From Streptomyces sp. GQFP (lineage in GTDB: Bacteria; Actinomycetota; Actinomycetes; Streptomycetales; Streptomycetaceae): a stretch of 64,000 nt of DNA. This document shows, piece by piece, positions 41,439 to 49,761 of the stretch (position 1 is the first letter of the stretch; every line of letters begins with the position of its first letter). The DNA lies in assembly GCF_021545335.1 (NCBI RefSeq), contig NZ_CP089312.1, positions 5,208,001-5,272,000 of the forward strand, in the 5' to 3' direction. The notes beneath the pieces are model-generated. The model made no database searches. It saw nothing but the letters and a program-made list of their open reading frames with translations, and was not told the DNA's origin. The position numbers and the translations under genes were made by a program.

Positions 41439-41453
41439 CATGAGTGGTATGTG

Positions 41454-44400
41454 CTAGTTGGTGCCGATACGGGCGAGCAGATCGACGATCCGGCCCTGCA
41501 CCTCGGTGCTGGTGGACCGTTCGGCGAGGAACAGCACCGTCTCGCCCGAGGCGAGCCTCGGCAGGTCGGCCTGGTCGACGGCGGCCGTGTAGACGACCAG
41601 CGGGGTGCGGTTCAACTGCCCGTTCGCGCGCAGCCAGTCCACGATCCCGGACCTGCGCCGCCGTACCTGAAGCAGGTCCATGACCACCAGGTTCGGCCGC
41701 AGCTGCGAGGCCAGCGTGACCGCGTCCGCGTCGCTCGCGGCCCGCGCGACCTGCATCCCGCGCCGCTCCAGCGTCGCCGTCAGCGCCAGCGCGATCTCCG
41801 CGTGCTCCTCGATCAGCAGCACCCGAGGCGGATGCTGCTCACTGTCACGCGGGGCGAGCGCCTTCAGGAGTACGGCCGGGTCGGCGCCGTACGCCGCCTC
41901 GCGCGTCGCCTGCCCGAGTCCCGCCGTGACCAGCACCGGAACCTCGGCTGCGACGGCGGCCTGGCGCAGCGACTGGAGGGCGGTCCGGGTGATCGGCCCG
42001 GTCAGCGGATCGACGAACAGTGCCGCCGGGAAGGCCGCGATCTGCGCGTTGACCTCCTCGCGCGAGTGCACGATGACGGGCCGGTACCCACGGTCGCTGA
42101 GCGCCTGCTGCGTGGTGACGTCAGGCGCGGGCCACACCAGCAGCCGGCGCGGGTTGTCCAGCGGCTCCGGCGGCAGCTCGTCGTCCATCGGGCGGGGCTG
42201 CGGCTGGTCGGAGACCTCGACTGCTCCGCCGGGCCCGTCGAGCGGCTCGGGCCCCTCGGCGGCGTTCTCGTCCGGTGCCCCTATGGCGTACGAGCGCCCG
42301 GCCCCGTCGGTGAACCCGGGCAGCCGTGGATTGCCCGGGGCGAGCTGTGTCTGCCCGGCGAGCGAGGGCTGTGTGGGCGACGGCGCCTGGGCGGCCGGTA
42401 CTTGCCCGGCGAGGGACGGCTGACCCGGCAGGGACGCCTGGCCGGCCAGGGAGGGCTGGGCCGGAGCCGGTGCGGCGGGGGCGGCCTGAGCGGCCGGAGG
42501 TGTGGCGGGGGTGGCCTGGTTGCTCTGCGGGTGCTGCCTGGCCGTCGTCTCCGGCTGGCCGGCGGCGGGCTCGGGGCGGGTACCGAGCTTGCGGCGGCGA
42601 CCGGAGCCGTTCGAGCCGTTGGTGCCGTGCGGGGGCGTGGCGGGCTGAGGCTGGCCGGACGTCTGCATCTGCGCCGCCGCCCGACTGAACGCGACCCCCT
42701 GCCCGAGCGTCCGCACACTGAACGCCCGCCCCTGCGTCGAGTTCGGGTCGACCGGCGCGGCGGCGGCCTCGGCGGGCAGCGCCTGCCCGGGCGGCCGGGG
42801 CTGCACGGCACGCTCCGGAGGGAGCGGGGCGGCTGCCGCCTGAGGGGCGGGAGCAGGAGCGGCGGCCGTGTTCGGCGGTACGGCGGTGCCGGCGTCCGGG
42901 GTTTCGTCGTCGGCCGAGGGCCAGGGCTGGGGCTGCGGCTGGCTGGCGGGCGCGGCGGCCTGGGCCGGGATCGCCTGACCGGGGGCCTGCCCCTGGGCGA
43001 GGGCGGGCTGGGGCGCCGTACCCTGCGCCGGGACCTGCTGGGCAACGGCCTGCGCGGCCTGCTGCGGGGCCTGTTGGGGAACCTGCTGGCCCTGGACGCC
43101 CTGTGCGGGGACGGGCTGACCGGGAAGGGGTTGGTTGGGGAGGGGCTGGCCCGGGGCGGCTTGTGCGACCGGCTGCTGGCCGAGGGCAGGCTGGCCGGGG
43201 AGCGCCTGCGCGGGGAGTCCTTGCGCGGGAAGCCCCTGTGCGGGCACCGCCTGTCCTGACATGGCCTGCGCGACCTGTGCGACCTGTGCGGCGGGGACGG
43301 GCTGCCCCGGCACGGGCTGCCCCGGCACGGGCTGCCCGGGCATCTGCTGTCCAGGGAAGGGCGGCTGGCCGGGCATGGACTGCCCCTGGCCCGGTACGCC
43401 GCCCTGCTCCGGGCCGACGGCGGCGGCCTGGGCGGCCGTTGCCGGTACGGGAGCCGCCCGCCCGGGAGCCGGTACGGGCGTCCCCTGCCCGGGAATCCCG
43501 CCCGGCGGTACCGCCCCCGGCTGGTCCGGGGTCGGTCGGGCCCGGCGGCGGCCGGTCGGGGTGGACGTCGGGTGCGGCTGGGGCGGGGTGTGGTCGTCGT
43601 CGGGGTCGTGGGTGAGCCCGTCATGACGGCCACCGTCGTCGAAGCGGTCGCCGACCGGCCCGGCGGGCGCCTCGGGCGCGGCCTGGTCCGTCCGGTCGGC
43701 CTCGGCCGGGGGCAGGGCGAACACCGGACGGGGGCCCGCCTCCTGGGCGGCACCGCGCTCGGCGGCCGCCGCCAGGGCCCGGCGCCGACGCCCGGTGGGC
43801 TGCCCGCCCGCACTCTCGTCGGCGCCCTGCGCAGGAGCGGCGGGCAGGGCGGGCGGCAACGCGTGCTGCTCGCCCCCGGCCCGCCGAGCCGGAGCGCCCG
43901 GTACGCCCTGCGGCGGTACCGTCCCGCCCAGGCCGGTGCCCACGGCAGCGGTGCCCGCGCCGTGCTCGCCCGCCATGACGACGGCCCCGACGGCGCCTTC
44001 GGAGACGCTGTCCTGCTCACTCACGCCCGCGCCCTCGACAGGGCTGGGCCGGCCACGCCGACGCCCGGTACCGCCGTCCCCGTCGCCCGAGGGCGGGGCC
44101 TGGCGTGCGGCCGAGGACGCGACGGCGGCCTCCTCGGCCGCACGCCTCCGGCGCCGCCCGGTGGGCGCGACCACCTCGTTCCCGGAGACACCTGAGTCAC
44201 CGGAGACACCTGAGTCACCAGACTCGGCGTCGGCCTCGCCTTCGGGCGCGCTCTCCGGGCCGTCACCCTCAAGGAAGGCGTCCACGGAGGACCGCCGGGC
44301 CCGCCGCCGCCCGCTGACACCACTGCTGGTGTTGCCGTTGTCGCCCTCGGCCTGCCCGTGCACGGCGAGTTCGGCGCCGACGGCCGGGTCCGCGACCTCG

Positions 44401-46076
44401 GCCACCACCGCGCCCGCCCCACCCCCGAGGGGCACTTCGAGGACGTACGCGCTGCCGCTCATACCCGGCACCTCGTGCGTCTGGAGCACTCCGCCGTGGG
44501 CGCGCACGATCCCGCGCACGATCGGCTCGTGCACCGGGTCTCCCCCGGCGTACGGCCCGCGCACCTCGATCCGTACGACCTCACCGCGCTGCGCGGCAGC
44601 GACAACAACGGTGTTGTCCATGTAACCCCCCGCCGAGGCGGGCGAGTTGCCGGTCGCGTCGACGCCGGCGACGTCCGCGACGAGATGCGCGAGGGCCGTG
44701 GCGAGGCGCTGCGGGTCGACCTCGGCCTCGATGGGCGGCGCGTGCACGGCGAACTGGACGCGCCCCGGACCGATCAGTTCGACGGCACCGTCGACACCGG
44801 CGGCGACGACCGCGTCGAGCATCACCTTCGTACGGGTGACGGAGTCGGTGCCCGTGTCGAGGCGCTGGTAGGAGAGGACGTTGTCGACCAATGTCGTGAT
44901 GCGCGAGTAACCGGCCGACAGATGGTGCAGCACCTGGTTGGCCTCGGGCCACAGCTGACCGGCGTCGTCGGCGGCGAGGGCGGCCAGTTCGCGGCGCAGC
45001 TCGTCGAGGGGCCCGCGCAGCGAACGCCCGAGCAGCACGAGCAGCTGCTCCTGGCGGCCGGCCAGCGCCTCGTACCGGTCCTTCTCGCGCTCCGCGAGTG
45101 CCGCGTACCGGTCCTCGCCTGCGGCGAGTTCCTCCTCGTGCTCCTCGCGCAGCTGCTCGATCTCGGTGACGTGCTGCTGGCGCAGGGCGGTGAGTTCGGA
45201 GGCGTGCTCCTCGGCGACCCGCTCCAGTTCCTCCGCGTGCAGCTTGTCGGCGGCGTCCTTCTCCTCGGCGAGGGAGTCGTACGGACGCCGGTCGGTGAAG
45301 GTCATCACGGCGCCGACGAGCTGGTCGCCGTCCCGGACGGGCGCGGTCGTGAGGTCGACGGCGACCTTGTCCCCGCTCTTGGACCACAGCACCTGTCCGC
45401 GCACCCGGTGCTTGCGCCCGGACCGCAGGGTGTCGGCGAGCGGCGACTCGCCGTACGGGAAGGGCTCGCCGTCGGCGCGCGAGTGCAGGATCAGGGTGTG
45501 CAGCTCGCGCCCGCCGAGGTCGCTGGCCCGGTAACCGAGTATCTGAGCGGCGGCCGGATTGACGAGGACGACTCGCCCCTCGGTGTCGGTCCCGACAACG
45601 CCCTCCGCCGCCGCGCGCAGGATCATCTCGGTCTGACGTTGCGAACGCGCGAGTTCGGCCTCGGTGTCGACGGTGCCGGACAGATCGCGTACGACGAGCA
45701 TGAGCAGCTCGTCATTGGCGTAGCCGTAGCTGTCGTACGCCTGCTGGCCGTTCTCAAGATTCGCACTGGTGACCTCGACGGGGAACTCGCTCCCGTCCGT
45801 CCGCCGGGCGATCATCCGGGTCGGCTTGGTCTGGCCGTGCGGGTCCATGGAATCGGGGCGTCGCATGGTGCCGGGGATCAGCCGCGAGTCGAACTGCGGC
45901 AGCAGATCGAGCAGCCCGCGCCCGACGAGAGCGGTGCCCGGTGCCTCGAAGGCCGCGAGGGCGATCGTATTGGCGTTGACGACGGTCCCATTGGCGTTGA
46001 CCAGTACCAACGCATCGGGCAGCGCGTCGAGTATGGCTGCGAGGCGAGCAGCGCCTCGGGATGGCCTGCTGCTCAC
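41454..46076 (-). CDS. Giant PAS-domain pseudo-histidine-kinase with tandem receiver-like domains
   Basis: A protein of 1540 residues. Start at GTG 46076 because GGGAGGAAG lies 6 bases upstream. Two PAS domains (about 10-135 and 145-262), a coiled coil (about 268-345), a HisKA-like helix G-R-S-L-R-G-P-L-D-E-L (the His of the S-H-E-L-R-T-P-L motif is Arg) and a HATPase-like region (about 420-570) in which the N box reads A-H-L-V-A-D-V-A and no D-x-G-x-G box is seen. A disordered linker of about 720 residues rich in P, Q, G, A carries P-G-Q-P-V repeats and six G-R-R-R motifs. Two receiver-like modules close it (about 1308-1410 and 1415-1540); the second has L-V-V-M-D. Probably cytoplasmic. It likely works as a scaffold or sensor, not as a kinase. 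Confidence 0.88.
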   Translation of the reverse strand: MSSRPSRGAARLAAILDALPDALVLVNANGTVVNANTIALAAFEAPGTALVGRGLLDLLPQFDSRLIPGTMRRPDSMDPHGQTKPTRMIARRTDGSEFPVEVTSANLENGQQAYDSYGYANDELLMLVVRDLSGTVDTEAELARSQRQTEMILRAAAEGVVGTDTEGRVVLVNPAAAQILGYRASDLGGRELHTLILHSRADGEPFPYGESPLADTLRSGRKHRVRGQVLWSKSGDKVAVDLTTAPVRDGDQLVGAVMTFTDRRPYDSLAEEKDAADKLHAEELERVAEEHASELTALRQQHVTEIEQLREEHEEELAAGEDRYAALAEREKDRYEALAGRQEQLLVLLGRSLRGPLDELRRELAALAADDAGQLWPEANQVLHHLSAGYSRITTLVDNVLSYQRLDTGTDSVTRTKVMLDAVVAAGVDGAVELIGPGRVQFAVHAPPIEAEVDPQRLATALAHLVADVAGVDATGNSPASAGGYMDNTVVVAAAQRGEVVRIEVRGPYAGGDPVHEPIVRGIVRAHGGVLQTHEVPGMSGSAYVLEVPLGGGAGAVVAEVADPAVGAELAVHGQAEGDNGNTSSGVSGRRRARRSSVDAFLEGDGPESAPEGEADAESGDSGVSGDSGVSGNEVVAPTGRRRRRAAEEAAVASSAARQAPPSGDGDGGTGRRRGRPSPVEGAGVSEQDSVSEGAVGAVVMAGEHGAGTAAVGTGLGGTVPPQGVPGAPARRAGGEQHALPPALPAAPAQGADESAGGQPTGRRRRALAAAAERGAAQEAGPRPVFALPPAEADRTDQAAPEAPAGPVGDRFDDGGRHDGLTHDPDDDHTPPQPHPTSTPTGRRRARPTPDQPGAVPPGGIPGQGTPVPAPGRAAPVPATAAQAAAVGPEQGGVPGQGQSMPGQPPFPGQQMPGQPVPGQPVPGQPVPAAQVAQVAQAMSGQAVPAQGLPAQGLPAQALPGQPALGQQPVAQAAPGQPLPNQPLPGQPVPAQGVQGQQVPQQAPQQAAQAVAQQVPAQGTAPQPALAQGQAPGQAIPAQAAAPASQPQPQPWPSADDETPDAGTAVPPNTAAAPAPAPQAAAAPLPPERAVQPRPPGQALPAEAAAAPVDPNSTQGRAFSVRTLGQGVAFSRAAAQMQTSGQPQPATPPHGTNGSNGSGRRRKLGTRPEPAAGQPETTARQHPQSNQATPATPPAAQAAPAAPAPAQPSLAGQASLPGQPSLAGQVPAAQAPSPTQPSLAGQTQLAPGNPRLPGFTDGAGRSYAIGAPDENAAEGPEPLDGPGGAVEVSDQPQPRPMDDELPPEPLDNPRRLLVWPAPDVTTQQALSDRGYRPVIVHSREEVNAQIAAFPAALFVDPLTGPITRTALQSLRQAAVAAEVPVLVTAGLGQATREAAYGADPAVLLKALAPRDSEQHPPRVLLIEEHAEIALALTATLERRGMQVARAASDADAVTLASQLRPNLVVMDLLQVRRRRSGIVDWLRANGQLNRTPLVVYTAAVDQADLPRLASGETVLFLAERSTSTEVQGRIVDLLARIGTN

Positions 46077-46333
46077 GAGACGCTTCCTCCCTGTTACCGC
46101 ACCTTGCCGACCGCGGGCGCCATCTTGCCAACCGGCCCGCAACGTGTCACGCGAGGGAGTCTAAGGGCAGTGGTTGCGCTCGCGACGCCGGATGAGAGGG
46201 AGGTCGCACGACGAAGTGACAGAGACCCGGTGACGGTGCACTTCACACCACTAATGCGGTACGGGACGCCTGTGACTGTGGTGTGAGGACGTGCGGTGGA
46301 CTCCGCCGAACCCCGGGCGGTCTGCCGAACGCC

Positions 46334-46825
46334 CTATCGAAGATCGGGGAGCAGCGGTACGAGCCGGTCCCAGCGGGCGGTCTGGCATCCGTTGCTGCGG
46401 TCGAACGTGGCGTCGACGGGACGCCCGGCCCAGGTCCCGGTCACATGGGCGGTCGCCGGCCCCCCGTACATCATCGTGCAGATGCTGTCGGGGGGTACGG
46501 GGGCGAACGGGTCCTTCCCCCACCTCGCTCCCCGGTCGAGCGACCCGCAGGCCCCCTCGACGTCGGGGTGACTCCCGCTCCCGGGATGACACTCCAGCTC
46601 GAACCGCCCGTCATCGCGTCCGCCGGTGCCGCGGACGGTGACGGTGAGGTGGTCGGCGGCACGCGCCGCCGTGGGGACGTGGGGTGCGAAGGGGGAGAGC
46701 GGGCGGGTCTGGGGTACGGCGTCGGCGTGTGCGGCGGTGGGCGAGGCGGAGAAGGAGGCGGCGGCGAGGGAGATGCCGGCGGTGGTGGCGAAGAGGACGC
46801 GGTGGAGCGGGATGACCTTGAACAT
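46334..46825 (-). CDS. Subtilisin-inhibitor-like (SSI) secreted protein
   Basis: A protein of 163 residues from ATG 46825. Signal peptide cut near A-H-A (about 34). The SSI pattern is present: C-H-P-G-S-G-S-H-P-D-V, A-C-G-S-L, the reactive loop region C-T-M-M-Y-G-G-P, W-A-G-R-P-V and a final N-G-C, giving the two expected disulfides. The reactive-site residues (Met-Met) suggest inhibition of subtilisin- or chymotrypsin-like proteases rather than trypsin. Streptomyces SSIs regulate secreted proteases during development. It has its own short unit between the pseudokinase promoter and tRNA-Ser. Confidence 0.88.
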   Translation of the reverse strand: MFKVIPLHRVLFATTAGISLAAASFSASPTAAHADAVPQTRPLSPFAPHVPTAARAADHLTVTVRGTGGRDDGRFELECHPGSGSHPDVEGACGSLDRGARWGKDPFAPVPPDSICTMMYGGPATAHVTGTWAGRPVDATFDRSNGCQTARWDRLVPLLPDLR

Positions 46826-47020
46826 GACCTGACTAACGCGTGACGCCGGAGGACGTTGCGCGGGCCGTAGTCGGTACGCCGCTGGGCAGCGGGTGCGGCA
46901 CGCACAACGGCTTTGCCCTGCGCCCGGCCTGCCTAGTACCGTGGGAGGCGATTGGTGACACCGCGCTCGTCTGTGTCATCATCTGCACGCACCACTCGCG
47001 CTCGCGCGGGAGGTTGTGCT

Positions 47021-47111
47021 GGAGGCGTCGCCTAGTCCGGTCTATGGCGCCGCACTGCTAATGCGGTTTGGGACTTACATCCCATCGAGGGTTCAAATCC
47101 CTCCGCCTCCG
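47021..47111 (+). tRNA. tRNA-Ser (anticodon GCT)
   Basis: A 91-nt class II tRNA. Acceptor arms 47021-47027 and 47104-47110 pair over 7 bases, discriminator G at 47111. The anticodon stem C-C-G-C-A / T-G-C-G-G frames C-T-G-C-T-A-A, giving GCT (reads AGC/AGU). A long variable arm precedes G-T-T-C-A-A-A-T-C. CCA is not encoded. Confidence 0.95.
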
Positions 47112-47120
47112 CACCTGATC

Positions 47121-47154
47121 CCGAAGCCCTGGTCGCGACCGACCGGGGCTTCGG
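47121..47154 (+). terminator. Terminator after tRNA-Ser(GCT)
   Basis: A 9-bp stem (47121-47129 with 47146-47154) with a further inner G-G-T-C-G/C-G-A-C-C pairing, 9 bases after the tRNA. Confidence 0.75.
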
Positions 47155-47306
47155 CGGTTCCCGGGCCGTTCCGGGCTGTTTCCGCAGGTCAGGCAGGGTG
47201 CGGCCAATGGATTTCACCTCACGCCGCCAGTCATGTAATGTTGTTCCCGCAACGCCGACCGGGCCGAAAAGCCCGCAAGGAAGAGCGAACACAACAGAAC
47301 ACACAA

Positions 47307-47379
47307 GCACTCGTAGCTTAACGGATAGAGCATCTGACTACGGATCAGAAGGTTGCAGGTTCGAATCCTGCCGAGTGCA
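47307..47379 (+). tRNA. tRNA-Arg (anticodon ACG)
   Basis: A 73-nt tRNA. Acceptor arms 47307-47313 and 47372-47378, discriminator A at 47379. The anticodon loop C-T-A-C-G-G-A gives ACG; its A34 becomes inosine by TadA. T-arm G-G-T-T-C-G-A-A-T-C-C. It is followed by a strong terminator. tRNA-Arg genes are frequent integration sites. Confidence 0.95.
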
Positions 47380-47384
47380 CAGCA

Positions 47385-47426
47385 AGCCAGAGGCCCCGTG
47401 GATCACTCCACGGGGCCTCTGGCTTT
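47385..47426 (+). terminator. Rho-independent terminator after tRNA-Arg
   Basis: An 18-bp perfect stem (47385-47402 with 47407-47424), loop TCAC, then TTT; unusually classical for Streptomyces. Confidence 0.9.
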
Positions 47427-47429
47427 TGA

Positions 47430-47561
47430 GGACCGCGCCCTGCGTGACGGCACCCCCGACCCGCTCACTTCGGACGTGGCGGGACGGATCCTGTCCGACG
47501 AGCAGCGCCGCGTCCCGTTCCACGGCGAGCGACTGCGCGACTTCCTCCTTTCCCTCACGGA
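47430..47561 (+). pseudogene. Possible remnant of a coding gene truncated next to tRNA-Arg
   Basis: After the tRNA terminator one frame runs for about 45 codons with strong third-position G/C (D-R-A-L-R-D-G-T-P-D-P-L-T-S-D-V-A-G-R-I, then L-S-D-E-Q-R-R-V-P-F-H-G-E-R-L) and then loses it abruptly near 47561, where A/T-rich DNA begins. I do not recognise the family. It has no good start codon of its own. It may be the beginning of a gene that was cut off when the DNA to the right was inserted, or simply a chance open stretch. Confidence 0.35.
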
Positions 47562-47626
47562 TTGCAGGTCCAGTCTTGGCGCCGCTCGGGTGATCCTTTG
47601 CTATTAGGTGAGTCGGTTATTAGTGG

Positions 47627-47640
47627 TTCTTTATAAAGAA
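47627..47640. promoter_or_regulatory. 14-bp perfect palindrome in A/T-rich promoter region
   Basis: TTCTTTATAAAGAA, a perfect palindrome in the A/T-rich DNA about 105 bp upstream of the collagen-like gene. A candidate operator or promoter element; its A/T content is very unlike the surrounding genome. Confidence 0.45.
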
Positions 47641-47743
47641 TGAAGAATGGCGTCGTCTGTGGCCGAGGTGAGGTGACAGAGGAACTAGGCGTGCTCAGAG
47701 CGTGCTTGTTTCCGGATCCCTCCCAACCGTAAGGAAGATTCTC

Positions 47744-48415
47744 GTGAACCGAAGAACGATCCGAGTCTCGCGTCTGAAGTCCGCCACCTTGGTGTCGGCG
47801 GGGGCGGTCGCCGTGGCCCTTGGTGTGGTGCCGAGCACGGCAGCCGTCGCCGACGCGATGCAGAGGCCTGGTGCCGACAGCTCTGTGACCCGGCCGGGCG
47901 CGAACGACGTGCGCTCGGCGGCCATCGCCGACGCGATCCGCAGGGCCGGCGCCGAGGGCCGGGCGACGGTGCATCCGGACAGCGCCACGAAGTCCGTCGC
48001 TGACCGGAAGGACCGCCCCCACGGCCCGCGTGGCCCGCAGGGACCCCGTGGCCCTGAGGGCAAGCAGGGCAAGCCGGGGAAGCCGGGCAAGCACGGCAGG
48101 CCCGGCAGGCCGGGGCCGCAGGGGCCCCAAGGCGCGCAAGGTGCACAGGGCGCACAGGGAGCCCAAGGCGCGCCGGGCACGGGCGGTAGCTCGTACGTCG
48201 TAACCGCCACCGGTACGCGAACGGTGTCCGTCTCCTGCGCTACCGGCGATGTCGCCACCGGCGGCGGAGTCACGCTCTCGAACGGCAACCTCAGGGAGAA
48301 CTTTCCGACCGGTGGTACCGCCACCACGCCTCCCACAGGGTGGCAGGCCACCACTACGGCCAACAACGCGAACAACATCACCGCCTACGTGATCTGCGCT
48401 GATCTGACGCCGTAA
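47744..48415 (+). CDS. Secreted collagen-like (Gly-X-Y repeat) protein
   Basis: A protein of 223 residues. Start at GTG 47744 with AAGGAAG 6 bases upstream; a TTG/GTG further up in the same frame has no site. A basic n-region and hydrophobic signal (S-A-G-A-V-A-V-A-L-G-V-V-P) end near A-V-A. A charged spacer (about 35-80) leads to about 17 uninterrupted Gly-X-Y triplets (about 85-138), rich in G-P-R, G-P-Q, G-K-P and G-A-Q, which should form a collagen triple helix. The C-terminal 75 residues have two Cys (V-S-C-A-T and V-I-C-A-D) and could be the trimerising globular head. It faces, tail to tail, a glycosyltransferase-methyltransferase gene. Confidence 0.88.
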   Translation: MNRRTIRVSRLKSATLVSAGAVAVALGVVPSTAAVADAMQRPGADSSVTRPGANDVRSAAIADAIRRAGAEGRATVHPDSATKSVADRKDRPHGPRGPQGPRGPEGKQGKPGKPGKHGRPGRPGPQGPQGAQGAQGAQGAQGAPGTGGSSYVVTATGTRTVSVSCATGDVATGGGVTLSNGNLRENFPTGGTATTPPTGWQATTTANNANNITAYVICADLTP

Positions 48416-48423
48416 CTCGTGGA

Positions 48424-48457
48424 GGGTGCCCTTGAGGCTTCGGCCTCGTGGGCACCA
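48424..48457. terminator. Bidirectional terminator between collagen-like and glycosyltransferase genes
   Basis: A stem G-G-T-G-C-C-C/G-G-G-C-A-C-C (48425-48431 with 48450-48456) enclosing an inner stem G-A-G-G-C-TTCG-G-C-C-T-C with a stable TTCG tetraloop. Confidence 0.8.
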
Positions 48458-48486
48458 TCCGCATGAGTACGCCCGGGTGTTCGGGG

Positions 48487-49761
48487 CTACACCAGCAGTG
48501 GTCCGCCGCACCGTGCGGCGCCCTCCTTCATCGCGATGAGGTTGGCGACCACGTACGAGATGTTCTTCTCGGAGTGCCACTCCGACGGGAAGTAGGTGGC
48601 CAGCCGCGAACTCTGGAACCGGGCCTCGATCTCGGGGACGACGGCGCGGTACTGGTCGTCGGTGTAGTACCAGAACGAGTTCTCGTTGTAGTACGCCACG
48701 TGACTCGGGTCCTGGTACGCGCCGCGGCCGTCGGAGCTGGGTGTCGTGGTGAGGAGCATGCCACCTGGTGCCAGCAGCCGGTACAGCTCGTTGATCAGCG
48801 GCACCTTCGCGGGCACGTGCTCGAGGAAGTTCACGGCCCGCACCAGGCCGACGGAGTCGTCGGCCAGGTCCAGGGTGCCAGGCAGGGTCGCGACGATGTC
48901 GACACCTTCGCCCGGATGCTTGTCCACGCCCACGTATCCGGGCGGCTTGCGACGGGCCGCGCCGAGGTCCAGCGCGATCAGTCCCCTCCGGTACGTCCAG
49001 GCAAGGGCGTTGGCCTCGATGTACTTGTCGTACAGGGCGACCGTCTCGCGCTGGATGTGCGCGTTGATCTCCGGGTCGCTCTGCGTGTTCGCGGGATGCA
49101 TCCGCTGGAGGTACAGACAGCGCGGGATGTGATGGAAGTCGCCGAGGTGGAACAGGCGGCACATCAGGTCCTGGTCGTCCAGGACCGTACGGGCGGCGTC
49201 GTAGCCTCCCGCCTTCACGTAGGCCTCCTTGCGGAACGCCCGCACGTGGTTGGGCGCGTACCAGATGTAGGAGACGTTGTGCGGGGTCGGGGCCATCGAC
49301 CTGACCTGAAGCAGTTTGCGGCCGTCGACGCGCACCTCCTCGTAGTGCCAGCCGTGTTCCTCGTTGAAGCGGCTGTCGTCCCGCTTGCCGTCCTCGGTGA
49401 TCTGCGCGGTGTTGCTGTAGACGAAGACGACCTCGGGGTGTGAGTCGAACGCCTTGCCGAGCTCCGCCAGGCACGCCTTCGCCAGCAGGTCGTCGTGGTC
49501 GAGTTCCACGAGGATCTCGCCGCGCGCCAGTTCGCACGCCCTGCGCTTGGCCGCTCCGACGCCGACGACGTCGTCCGCGATCTCCACCCGGACCCTCTCG
49601 TCGGGGCGTTCGGGTCGCCACCGGGTGCCGTTGTTGAGCAGGACGATCCACTCCCAGTCCGTACAGGTCTGTGCTTGGAGGGTCGCCAGGCAGTCATCGA
49701 GAAAACGGGCCCGATGGCTCGGGGTGAAGACGGAGAATCTCGGGGTGGCGGTCGACGTCAT
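48487..49761 (-). CDS. Glycosyltransferase family 2 - SAM methyltransferase fusion
   Basis: A protein of 424 residues from ATG 49761, with GGGAG 8 bases upstream. Residues 1 to about 245 are a GT2 fold: F-S-V-F-T-P-S-H-R-A, W-E-W-I-V-L-L-N-N-G-T, V-E-L-D-H-D-D (the DxD metal site), and V-L-D-D-Q-D-L-M. Residues about 265-424 look like a class I methyltransferase: L-D-L-G-A-A-R-R-K-P-P-G-Y-V-G-V-D (motif I), V-R-A-V-N-F-L-E-H-V-P, L-A-P-G-G-M-L-L-T-T-T-P. No signal peptide or membrane helix, so it acts in the cytoplasm. The likely substrate is a sugar chain or a protein; the neighbouring collagen-like protein is one candidate. Confidence 0.85.
   Translation of the reverse strand: MTSTATPRFSVFTPSHRARFLDDCLATLQAQTCTDWEWIVLLNNGTRWRPERPDERVRVEIADDVVGVGAAKRRACELARGEILVELDHDDLLAKACLAELGKAFDSHPEVVFVYSNTAQITEDGKRDDSRFNEEHGWHYEEVRVDGRKLLQVRSMAPTPHNVSYIWYAPNHVRAFRKEAYVKAGGYDAARTVLDDQDLMCRLFHLGDFHHIPRCLYLQRMHPANTQSDPEINAHIQRETVALYDKYIEANALAWTYRRGLIALDLGAARRKPPGYVGVDKHPGEGVDIVATLPGTLDLADDSVGLVRAVNFLEHVPAKVPLINELYRLLAPGGMLLTTTPSSDGRGAYQDPSHVAYYNENSFWYYTDDQYRAVVPEIEARFQSSRLATYFPSEWHSEKNISYVVANLIAMKEGAARCGGPLLV

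Noticed and set aside
43020..43420. The P-G-Q repeat stretch as a CRISPR-like or other DNA repeat array
   Set aside because: The periodicity is that of a low-complexity protein linker in frame; units vary in sequence and length at the DNA level.
46840..47061. A 73-codon frame before tRNA-Ser(GCT)
   Set aside because: It overlaps the first half of the tRNA gene and lacks coding bias.
47353..47607. A full 84-codon gene starting inside tRNA-Arg
   Set aside because: Its start lies inside the tRNA and it passes through the terminator. Only the part 47430-47561 looks coding, so it is kept as a possible remnant.
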